Shown here in pieces: positions 1 through 5,923 of a stretch of DNA of 6,063 bases (position 1 is its first letter; every line of letters starts with the position of its first letter). The notes under the pieces were generated by a model, which saw only the letters and a program-made list of their open reading frames with translations, did no database searches and had not been told where the DNA came from. The DNA comes from JBHEPS01 sp046261635. Its GTDB lineage: Bacteria > Acidobacteriota > Thermoanaerobaculia > Gp7-AA8. The stretch lies in the NCBI GenBank assembly GCA_046261635.1, contig JBHEOL010000365.1, forward strand, positions 1 to 6,063, in the 5' to 3' direction. Position numbers and translations under genes: made by a program.

Positions 1-1526
1 GTATCCTCGTTCGGGTAGGGCCGGCTTCCGAAGTAGTAGCGCGAGGCGCGATGGGACTGGAACTGCGGCGTGGTCATCAGGGAAGGGTCGGCCTGCGCGA
101 CGTAGACATCGAGCGTGTGGCGCCGCAGCGGCGGCTGCGTCTCTCCGTACTCGATGATGAAGTTGCGAAAGACCTCTTGCGACTTCCCTTGTGCCAGGTG
201 ACCCATCGGCTGCCGGAGCTCGGTGTACTGTCCGGTGTGCTTATCGCCGTCGAGGATCGGGTCATAGATTCCCCTCGTGTGGTCTTCGGTCTGGTCGTAC
301 CAGGCCAGGGTCAGCTTCCCGTGCGCGAAGTTGATGGTCGGCATGAACTGGTGCCCGAGGCCCTCGTTGGCGACGAACACGGGCTGCGACCACGTCGCGC
401 CATCCGTCGAGGTGATCAGGGCGATGCGCCCGCGCCACTCCGCATTCCGCTCCGACCAGACAATGTGGATTTTCCCGTCGCCGTCGACGGCCATCGAAGG
501 AAACATCGTGGTGCGGAACGCCAGCTCGTGCGTCCCCTGCTCGAATGGTGTGATCTCCCGGATCAGTTGCGCTTGCGAGAATGTCTTGCCGAAGTCGGTT
601 GACTTGGCGAACAGCAGCGCGTCCGTCTCGCCCTTGTCGTTGCGGATCCGCCGCCAGACGACATAGACGTTGCCATTGCGAGGATCGATGGCGATCGATG
701 CTCCCTGACTGATGGCGTGCGTTTCGCTCAGGTAGATCGGTTTCTGCCACGTCGCGCCGCAATCGGTGCTCCGCGTGGCCATCAATCTGCTTCGAATGTT
801 CTCGTCCCCGCCGACCAGGACCGTCCAGGCGGCGTACACGTTACCGCCGTCGATGGTCTGTCCGTCCACCGTGCACGGCGCCGCGCCCGCGCGCGGGATG
901 TCGACCGCCAGCCAAGGCTTGTCGTTGAACTGTCCCGAGGTGCCCTTCTGGATGATCTTCGTGTCGACGTAGCGGATCGAGTGCGCCTCTTCGGTGACGA
1001 GGTGACTCGACTCCTTGTCGTTATGGTCGAGATAGCGCGCCACGAAAAATGCGCCGAGGGGATTCTCGTCGCGCGACAGCGTGATCCCGGCGAGGTAGAA
1101 GAGGCCGTTCGCGCCGGCGCGCATGACGGGATCGGCTCCGGCCGGATATCCCTTCAGCGGCGACACCATCCCCGCCTGCGACGTATCCTGCGGATAGCCG
1201 GGCAGGAGCGTGCTCGTCCAGGTGTTCCCGCCGTCGTACGAACGGAAGATGCCCAGCCAGGCGTCGCCGATGACTTTGATGTTCTCCAGCCCGGGGATGT
1301 CGACGGTGCGATAGTCGTTCGCGCCGGCCAGGAGATGGAGCGGGTTCCGCGTCGAGACTGCGATCGATGGCTCGTTCTGGCGCTGCAGAAAGGGATCGCC
1401 GCCGGGCCACTCCGTCCCAGCCACCATGTTGACGTTTCGATCGGGAAGGGTTGTCGGCAGGGCGATCGGTGCCAGAGCCGATCCTGAAAGGGCCAAAAGC
1501 AACGCTACAGCAGACCGGATCCGCAT
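1..1526 (-). CDS. Secreted BNR/Asp-box beta-propeller protein (sialidase-superfamily-like), 3' end beyond left edge
   Basis: The frame is open without a stop from ATG 1526 to the left edge, giving 508 codons with the C-terminus missing. A GGAGGA Shine-Dalgarno sequence ends 4 nt before the ATG. The protein begins MRIRSAVALLLALSGSALA, a signal peptide with probable cleavage near residue 19, so export is expected. Four Asp-box (BNR, S-x-D-x-G-x-T-W) motifs are visible: SYDGGNTW at 96-103, STDCGATW at 253-260, STDFGKTF at 309-316, and STDGATW at 373-379, which is one residue short. Each follows a short strand-like segment (LGIFRS, LMATRS, LLFAKS, IALITS), as in sialidase-type propellers. Repeated A-V-D and I-x-W patterns (residues 207-209, 278-291, 346-357) fit a six- or seven-bladed propeller. 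I see no FRIP motif near the N-terminus, so sialidase activity is not supported; automated labels for this family often read exo-alpha-sialidase. Substrate is unknown. It is transcribed from its own promoter, downstream of the receptor gene's terminator. Confidence 0.9.
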   Translation of the reverse strand, partial: MRIRSAVALLLALSGSALAPIALPTTLPDRNVNMVAGTEWPGGDPFLQRQNEPSIAVSTRNPLHLLAGANDYRTVDIPGLENIKVIGDAWLGIFRSYDGGNTWTSTLLPGYPQDTSQAGMVSPLKGYPAGADPVMRAGANGLFYLAGITLSRDENPLGAFFVARYLDHNDKESSHLVTEEAHSIRYVDTKIIQKGTSGQFNDKPWLAVDIPRAGAAPCTVDGQTIDGGNVYAAWTVLVGGDENIRSRLMATRSTDCGATWQKPIYLSETHAISQGASIAIDPRNGNVYVVWRRIRNDKGETDALLFAKSTDFGKTFSQAQLIREITPFEQGTHELAFRTTMFPSMAVDGDGKIHIVWSERNAEWRGRIALITSTDGATWSQPVFVANEGLGHQFMPTINFAHGKLTLAWYDQTEDHTRGIYDPILDGDKHTGQYTELRQPMGHLAQGKSQEVFRNFIIEYGETQPPLRRHTLDVYVAQADPSLMTTPQFQSHRASRYYFGSRPYPNED

Positions 1527-1575
1527 GGGTTCCTCCGTCTGTTGCGCCCTGCACGCGCTCTCCCCTCCCGACGAG

Positions 1576-1589
1576 CGCAAACGTTTACG
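1576..1589 (-). promoter_or_regulatory. LacI/GalR-family operator-like palindrome
   Basis: CGCAAACGTTTACG is a 14-bp palindrome with one mismatched outer pair around the core AAACGTTT. LacI/GalR-family operators, for example those of PurR, share this central-CG layout. It lies between a good -10 box (1607-1612) and the BNR gene start, about 10-25 bp downstream of the expected transcription start, which is a repressor position. No LacI-type regulator gene is in the window, so the assignment rests on pattern alone. Confidence 0.45.
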
Positions 1590-1606
1590 TTTTCGGTGAG
1601 GCGCTG

Positions 1607-1612
1607 ATCATA
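1607..1612 (-). promoter_or_regulatory. Probable -10 box for the BNR gene
   Basis: The minus strand reads TATGAT, one mismatch from TATAAT, 81 nt before the ATG at 1526. The expected -35 region around 1630-1635 reads CAGCGC and is poor, so an activator or a non-housekeeping sigma factor may be needed, or the start site may lie elsewhere. The palindrome at 1576-1589 lies just downstream, which strengthens the regulatory reading. Confidence 0.35.
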
Positions 1613-1644
1613 CCCCTGCAGTGCCGGCAGCGCTGCAGCCATTT

Positions 1645-1764
1645 TCGGAATCCGCGCCGGGACGCGGAGGGTCAACGCGGAGAAACGCGGAGGGTCAGGT
1701 CTTTCTATTTTCCAAGTTATTCAGCACCGCGCCAAGCTCAAATAACTTAGAAAAAGGAAAGACC
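1645..1764. repeat. Dispersed intergenic repeat, copy 1, with a 24-bp inverted repeat
   Basis: This copy has two parts. The left part is a GCGGAG-rich direct-repeat block: ACGCGGAGGGTCA occurs at 1662-1674 and again at 1685-1697, with ACGCGGAGAA between them. The right part is a large imperfect inverted repeat: arm 1698-1721 (begins GGTCTTTCT) pairs with arm 1741-1764 (ends GGAAAGACC) at 21 of 24 positions around a 19-nt centre. The 27 nt at 1719-1745 recur identically at 5897-5923, again preceded by a GCGGAGG block, so this is a repeat family and not a chance palindrome. No transposase is encoded and I see no target duplication. It could be a non-autonomous mobile element or a REP-like intergenic repeat. 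Confidence 0.7.
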
Positions 1765-1782
1765 CCAGTCGCCGTAGCGGGG

Positions 1783-1815
1783 AAAAAAAGCCCGCCGGCG
1801 CGAACGCCGGCGGGC
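1783..1815 (-). terminator. Intrinsic terminator of the TonB-dependent receptor gene
   Basis: On the minus strand an 11-bp perfect GC-rich stem (GCCCGCCGGCG / CGCCGGCGGGC) closes a TTCG tetraloop and is followed at once by CTTTTTTT. The stem starts 25 nt after the receptor stop codon. It is a textbook Rho-independent terminator and separates the receptor transcript from the BNR gene. Confidence 0.93.
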
Positions 1816-1840
1816 AGATTTTCGTCTCCCGAGCCGATGC

Positions 1841-4800
1841 TCAGAAGTTCAGGCGAGCTCCCACGAAGAAACGCCGCGGGGAGACCCACTGGAACGGGTC
1901 GCCGAAGGCATTTCCGCCGGCGCCCGCGACCAGGTCCTGCTCGCGGATGACGGCCTGATCGTCGAGCACGTTGAAGACGTCGACGAACATCTCGAGCTCG
2001 AACCGGTTGAGAGGCAGGCTGTACTCGCCCCGCAGGTCGAGAGTTCCGTAGCTGGGGTTCTCGAGCTCACCCACGGTATTCGGGGCGATCCAGCGTTGGG
2101 TGATTCCGGCGAACTCGAACTCCTGTCCGGCCGGAACGCGGATGGGAAGATTGCGGCGTGATGCAAAGAAGGTCCGGCTCGCGGCCGTACCGGAGTTCCA
2201 CGCGTAGACAGCTCCGAGCTCGACTCTCTCGAAAAGGCGCATCGAGCCGGCGACCTTGAGGATGTGCTCGATGGAGCCGGGCTGGCGGGCGAACTGGTTC
2301 GGCGCCCTCGGGTCGAGAAAGAGGACGTCGCCCTGGAAGTCGGCGTTGGAATCCGAGTTCGAGTTGCCCTCGAAGTTCGACCATGTGTAGGAGGCGAGGG
2401 CCTGCCAGTCGTTGCTGAAGCGCTTCCGGAAGATCAGATCGACACCCTCCCAGTCGCGCTTGCCGCCCGCCAGTGTGGCGATGACGAAGTTCGAGCCGGG
2501 GTTCTGGGTGTATCCGAAGTAGTCGAGTCCGAGCCAGAGCGAGTCGGCGTGGTCGACGGGACCGGGATAGCTGGTCACTCCGTCCACACTGAGTGCATAG
2601 AGTTCGAGGTCGTAATCCTCGAGGATGTCGCGGGTGCGACGCTGAACGAGGTTGGTCTCGAAGCTCATGTCGCGGCCGAGGTCAATCGCGTAGGTGAGCT
2701 GCACTTCGTCGGTGTAGGGAGTTTTCGTGGTGGGCGCGAAGAACGCGTCCTGAACGGCCGGTCCGCCGCGGGTCCGGTACGGCACCCACTGGTCGCCGAT
2801 GAAGACCTGCTCTTCGAGGATGCGCCCGGTGAGCGTGCCCGCGAAGTTGGTCATGTTCAACCGGATCGGATCGTAATATCGGCCGTAGTAGGCGGAGACT
2901 TTCTGCCGTCCGTCGCCTTTGAGGTCGTAGACCGCGCTCACGCGCGGAGCGAACTCCCAGTCGAAGGTGAAGATCTCTTCGCCGGTCGTCGCGGTGTGGA
3001 CCCATTCCTCGGCGCGAACGCCGAGGTTGACCGCGAGGCGGCCGAGCAGAATGCTGTCCTGGATGAAGAAGCTGGTGCCGTCGGTCTGGGTCTCCTGCGG
3101 TCCTTCCGCGGTCTGGAAGATGCGGGAGTAATTGAGCAGGCCGTCCGGATTCCCGGCGGTGCTGCCGAAGACGATCGCGTCGGCGACTTCATCGGGAGTG
3201 ATCGTGCCGTCGCCGTTCCGGTCGAGTATGCTGCGGAGCGCGGCGGCGTCCGAGCGCCCGTCGATGTGCTCGAGCAGGCCGGTGAAGTCGCTCGTGTTGA
3301 ACGGATCGAACCGGATCTGGGTCCAATCGAGCTCCGAGAGGTCGCGGGCGCTGATTCCTGCACCCTGATAGATCAGAGGGAGGGACCAGTACTGCGCCCC
3401 GCCGATGAAGTTCGAGTTGCGGAAGTTGATGTGGTTCTCGAGATCGAGGCCCGCTTTGAGGGTATGGTTGCCCCAGCGCGTGTTGAAGATTCCCTCGACC
3501 GTGGCCTTCGCGAACTCCGTATTGCGTTCGCTGATGTTGAGATTTCCTTCGCCTCCGATCTGCTCGTCCGCGAGCGTCCTCGGGTCGTCGGTCTGGAACA
3601 GGACGTCGTTGCGGATGTCGTCGATCGCCGAGAAGATCGACACTTCCCCCTCGTGCTTGCCCGCCGACGCGTCGAACAGGAAGTTGCCGCCGAAGATCCC
3701 GTTGTAGTTGACCTGGAACCGGTCGCCGCCCTGATCCTGCGCGCGGTCGCGCTCGTTGAGAATGTTGCGGTCCCGAAGACCGGTGACCTCCGTCGGATCG
3801 TTGGCGAACGTTCCGGTCAGACGATGGTCCGGGAGGAACTGCCAGGAGAGCTTCGCGAACGCCTGATCCTGCTCGTTCTCGACGCTGCGGAGGAACTGAT
3901 TCGTGTCGAGCGCCGTGACGTCATCGTCGCGCGTGAGAATCCGGTAGCTGGCGAAGAACCACGCCGCGTCGCGGACGATCGGTCCGCCGAGCGTGAACGC
4001 CGTGTCCGTGATCGAGAAGGTGGACTCTCCCTCGTTCTCGCTGTCGGCCACCATCGAGTCGTCCTGGAAGAAGTAGTTGAGCGACCCCATGATCTGGTTT
4101 CCACCAGACTTCGTGACGACGCTCGAGATCAGTCCCGGCGCTCCAATGAACTCGGCCGGGATGCCTCCGATGATCACCTTCTGCTCCTGGATGATCTCGG
4201 TGTTCAGGTTCGCACCGAAGGTGCCGGTCAGCGGATCGGTGACGTTGATTCCCTCGATGTAGTAGAAGTTGTCGGTCGAGAGCCCGAGGTCTCCGCCGAT
4301 GTCGCTGTAGTTGACGCCCGAACGGACGGACGGGTTGCCCTGGGTCGTCAGGTTGTTGTCGGGCAGAACGCCGGGAGCGAGCTGGAGATAGCTCTGATAG
4401 CTGCGGCCCGTCGGAAGCGCCTCGGTCAGCTCGAGCGTGATCTCCTGGCTCGTCGTCGCGCTCGTGATGTCGACCACGGGCGATTCCGCCGTGACCGTCA
4501 CCGTCGCGGCCAGAGTCGCCGGCGCGAGCGTCACGCGCAGGGTCGTGGTCTGCGCCGACTTGACCAGAATCTGCCGGTGGATCGAGGTTCTGAATCCGTC
4601 CAGCGTGGCCGTCACGGTGTACTCGTTGGAGGGACTGACCGACACGAGCGTCGCGACTCCCTCCACACCCGTGACGTCGGAGCGCTTCGTGATGCTGTCC
4701 CGCGCTTCGGCCCGCACCGTGACGCCCGGGAGCACCCCTCCGGTGGAGTCCGTGACGATCACCGTGATCGTCCCCGATGTGATTTGAGCCAGCGCTGCCG

Positions 4801-4849
4801 TAGCTATCAGCGCCGCCATGAGCAGTGAAACCGAAACCTTCCGTTTCAT
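1841..4849 (-). CDS. Oar-like TonB-dependent outer-membrane receptor with carboxypeptidase-regulatory-like domain
   Basis: The protein has 1002 residues. ATG 4849 is chosen over the in-frame ATG 4984 because AAGGAGGG lies just before it and translation then opens with the signal peptide MKRKVSVSLLMAALIATAALA; the upstream 45 residues look non-coding. Residues about 24-110 form a CarboxypepD-reg/CnaB-like beta-sandwich (ITVIVTDSTGGVLPGVTV, then YTVTATLDGFR). Residues about 117-260 are the plug, with TAESPVVD, EALPTGRSYQSYLQLAPGV, an EGINVTDP segment and SSVVTKSGGNQIMGSLNYF. The rest is a transmembrane beta-barrel of alternating strands ending in ...FFVGARLNF, with the terminal Phe usual for outer-membrane barrels. 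A canonical EF-hand loop, DRNGDGTITPDE, is at 543-554. Known role of the family: TonB/ExbBD-driven uptake or envelope export; in Oar-like members the substrate is usually unknown. No clear TonB box is visible. Length is typical of the family. It has its own terminator and appears monocistronic. Confidence 0.95.
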   Translation of the reverse strand: MKRKVSVSLLMAALIATAALAQITSGTITVIVTDSTGGVLPGVTVRAEARDSITKRSDVTGVEGVATLVSVSPSNEYTVTATLDGFRTSIHRQILVKSAQTTTLRVTLAPATLAATVTVTAESPVVDITSATTSQEITLELTEALPTGRSYQSYLQLAPGVLPDNNLTTQGNPSVRSGVNYSDIGGDLGLSTDNFYYIEGINVTDPLTGTFGANLNTEIIQEQKVIIGGIPAEFIGAPGLISSVVTKSGGNQIMGSLNYFFQDDSMVADSENEGESTFSITDTAFTLGGPIVRDAAWFFASYRILTRDDDVTALDTNQFLRSVENEQDQAFAKLSWQFLPDHRLTGTFANDPTEVTGLRDRNILNERDRAQDQGGDRFQVNYNGIFGGNFLFDASAGKHEGEVSIFSAIDDIRNDVLFQTDDPRTLADEQIGGEGNLNISERNTEFAKATVEGIFNTRWGNHTLKAGLDLENHINFRNSNFIGGAQYWSLPLIYQGAGISARDLSELDWTQIRFDPFNTSDFTGLLEHIDGRSDAAALRSILDRNGDGTITPDEVADAIVFGSTAGNPDGLLNYSRIFQTAEGPQETQTDGTSFFIQDSILLGRLAVNLGVRAEEWVHTATTGEEIFTFDWEFAPRVSAVYDLKGDGRQKVSAYYGRYYDPIRLNMTNFAGTLTGRILEEQVFIGDQWVPYRTRGGPAVQDAFFAPTTKTPYTDEVQLTYAIDLGRDMSFETNLVQRRTRDILEDYDLELYALSVDGVTSYPGPVDHADSLWLGLDYFGYTQNPGSNFVIATLAGGKRDWEGVDLIFRKRFSNDWQALASYTWSNFEGNSNSDSNADFQGDVLFLDPRAPNQFARQPGSIEHILKVAGSMRLFERVELGAVYAWNSGTAASRTFFASRRNLPIRVPAGQEFEFAGITQRWIAPNTVGELENPSYGTLDLRGEYSLPLNRFELEMFVDVFNVLDDQAVIREQDLVAGAGGNAFGDPFQWVSPRRFFVGARLNF

Positions 4850-5162
4850 GAACCCTCCTTCGAAAAATGAAGCCATTCCGGGTTTGGAACCGCACTCTTC
4901 AGACAGCACTGATCCCCCGAAGGAACCCGGAAGGAACCCGCAGGTCCCGCGGTGTCGGGCGTGTGACTGAAAGATGTAACGCAAACTGGACAGTAACGAA
5001 TGTGTAAATCTTACGACAAAATGAGCGCCAGGAGGTTGGCGAAATTAAGTCCAGCTCTATCAATGGTTTAGACTCCGAATAAAGAAATGCCCGGAGCCGA
5101 GCTCCTCAGTCGTACGCTACTTTCCGTTCAACATCACCGTAACGAAAAGTTGCGAATCCGGC
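4850..5162. other. Intergenic region upstream of the receptor gene
   Basis: I find no gene here. The first part is the receptor 5' leader with the strong ribosome site at about 4853-4860. The stretch 4970-5160 is visibly less GC-rich than its surroundings and is where the promoter should lie, but I cannot pick one with confidence. TTGTCG with a 17-nt spacer to TTACTG on the minus strand (about 4989-5018) is the best weak candidate. Short hairpins occur at 5026-5041 (CGCCA/TGGCG) and 5093-5105 (GGAGC/GCTCC). Neither has a T-tract, so neither is called a terminator. Confidence 0.5.
4920..4941. repeat. Short tandem repeat in receptor leader
   Basis: AAGGAACCCGG is followed immediately by AAGGAACCCGC, a 10-of-11 tandem duplication about 70 nt before the receptor start codon. 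It may be a recent slippage duplication. No function is evident. Confidence 0.5.
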
Positions 5163-5170
5163 GGTTACGG

Positions 5171-5313
5171 CCCAAGGGTCTTAAGCTAGCGGATTTCCAT
5201 CGGCTGAACCTTGGAGGACCGACTTCGTTTCGCGGGGATTGTGATGGGTATGCGCTGAATGATCGTTGCGCTGAATGATCGTTTGACGGCACCCTTATCT
5301 TAAGACCCTTGGG
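5171..5313. mobile_element. MITE-like element with terminal inverted repeats and flanking direct repeat
   Basis: CCCAAGGGTCTTAAG at 5171-5185 is the exact reverse complement of CTTAAGACCCTTGGG at 5299-5313, so the ends form a 15-bp perfect terminal inverted repeat. The 10-mer GGTTACGGCC lies directly repeated at both outer edges (5163-5172 and 5312-5321), overlapping each inverted repeat by two bases. This is the arrangement left by transposition with a target-site duplication of about 8-10 bp. Counting the full duplication as target leaves an element of 139 bp (5173-5311) with 13-bp inverted repeats. It is far too short to encode a transposase, hence a MITE moved in trans. Inside is a 16-bp tandem duplication. 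The element supplies the last codons and the stop of the neighbouring minus-strand ORF. The transposase family is not identifiable from these ends alone. Confidence 0.75.
5251..5282. repeat. Perfect 16-bp tandem duplication inside the MITE-like element
   Basis: TGCGCTGAATGATCGT occurs twice head to tail with no mismatch (5251-5266 and 5267-5282). Two identical units suggest a recent duplication, or a paired binding site near the right end of the element. Confidence 0.85.
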
Positions 5314-5708
5314 TTACGGCCAGGGCCCGGGCACAACGCTCCCAGATCCAGGGGCTGCCACGGAGCGAACGAGGAGAGCCGATCATGCACCCGGGTGCCT
5401 TTCAGCCGACCAGCGCCTTCGTCGGTCCAGAGAGCATTCATTCCGATCGTCGCCTTCTCCAGCTCGAGAACGACGTGGTACTCGGCGGCAGATCTGCCGG
5501 GTACGACGCCGATCACGTCATAGGAGATCAGAGCGCCGCGTCTGTCGATCAGATCATCCCACTCTGCCCGATAGGCCGCGAGCTGAGGAGCACCTTCCGC
5601 CGCCAGAGCGTCGGCGAATGCGGCACTTCCGATGCTGAGCAGACCTGCGTAGAGCCGTTCGGTCTTCCGTCGTGCGGACTCGAGGCTCTTGCGCTCCCCT
5701 TCGCTCAC
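5295..5708 (-). CDS. Uncharacterised protein fragment, likely C-terminal domain of a longer interrupted gene
   Basis: From GTG 5708 this encodes 137 residues, but the GTG has only a weak GCGGGG upstream and is probably not the native start. The same frame continues upstream without a stop to 5915 and reads as believable protein back to about 5838 (SGGGVEVEIFSDGAILWL, then AANQSAVEFLRG). No ATG, GTG or TTG is present there before repeat sequence begins. Within the ORF, residues about 5-45 are helix-rich (ESARRKTERLYAGLLSIG...) and 60-100 form beta strands (ISYDVIGVVPG, EYHVVLELEKATIG, GRLKGTRV). This layout recalls the trailing domain often fused behind serine-hydrolase or metallo-hydrolase catalytic domains in acidobacteria. 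That is a weak resemblance and no catalytic residue is seen. The final residues NPRVLR and the TAA come from the inserted MITE-like element. It may be a pseudogene remnant. Confidence 0.5.
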   Translation of the reverse strand: MSEGERKSLESARRKTERLYAGLLSIGSAAFADALAAEGAPQLAAYRAEWDDLIDRRGALISYDVIGVVPGRSAAEYHVVLELEKATIGMNALWTDEGAGRLKGTRVHDRLSSFAPWQPLDLGALCPGPGRNPRVLR

Positions 5709-5848
5709 GCCCCGCAGGAACTCGACCGCGCTCTGATTGGCCGCCGCAAGCCAGAGGATCGCGCCATCGCTGAAGATCTCGACCTCGACTCCCCCACCGG
5801 AGACGTATCGCCCCCCGGAAGAGTCCGACCGGCCGCATGTGTCCAGGC

Positions 5849-5923
5849 TTCGGAAAGGGCGCGGAGGGCGCGGAGGGTCTTTCTTTTTCCCAAGTGATTC
5901 AGCACCGCGCCAAGCTCAAATAA
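5849..5923. repeat. Dispersed intergenic repeat, copy 2 (right arm missing), inside a gene
   Basis: This copy has the same order and orientation as copy 1. TTCGGAA is followed by a GCGGAGG block (GGGCGCGGA twice at 5857-5874), then a 24-nt arm at 5876-5899 matching the copy-1 left arm at 21 of 24 positions. The 27 nt at 5897-5923 are identical to 1719-1745. After AATAA the match ends, so the right arm of the inverted repeat is absent. The copy lies between two stretches of minus-strand coding sequence in the same frame and contributes the TGA at 5916-5918. Confidence 0.7.

Noticed and set aside
262..1554. Minus-strand frames at 262-762 and 1021-1554 and plus-strand frames at 51-602 and 717-1487.
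   Set aside because: All are shadows of the continuous BNR reading frame from 1526 to the left edge. They lack its signal peptide and Asp-box motifs and are rich in Arg, as out-of-frame GC-rich translations are.
1653..1697. Possible CRISPR-like array in the ACGCGGAG repeats.
   Set aside because: The units are 10-13 bp with no spacers of regular size, only two or three copies are present, and the block belongs to the dispersed repeat seen again at 5849-5923.
2264..4828. An 854-residue plus-strand open frame antisense to almost the whole receptor gene.
   Set aside because: Its composition (Val, Glu, Arg, Asp) is what the mirror of a GC-rich gene produces. It has no domain, signal or ribosome site, and the opposite strand encodes an unmistakable TonB-dependent receptor.
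4850..4984. A 45-residue N-terminal extension of the receptor from ATG 4984.
   Set aside because: The internal ATG 4849 has AAGGAGGG before it and is followed by a clean signal peptide. The extension would bury that signal and has no ribosome site of its own.
5178..5198. Resemblance of 21 nt in the MITE region to the conserved 23S rRNA stretch around the I-CeuI site (about 17 of 21 identities from memory).
   Set aside because: The similarity does not extend convincingly on either side, the comparison is from memory, and the inverted plus direct repeats explain the locus better. A BLASTN or Rfam scan would settle it.
5087..5278. A 63-residue plus-strand ORF in the spacer.
   Set aside because: It crosses the boundary of the inserted element, has no ribosome site or recognisable motif, and would be a chance frame created by the insertion.
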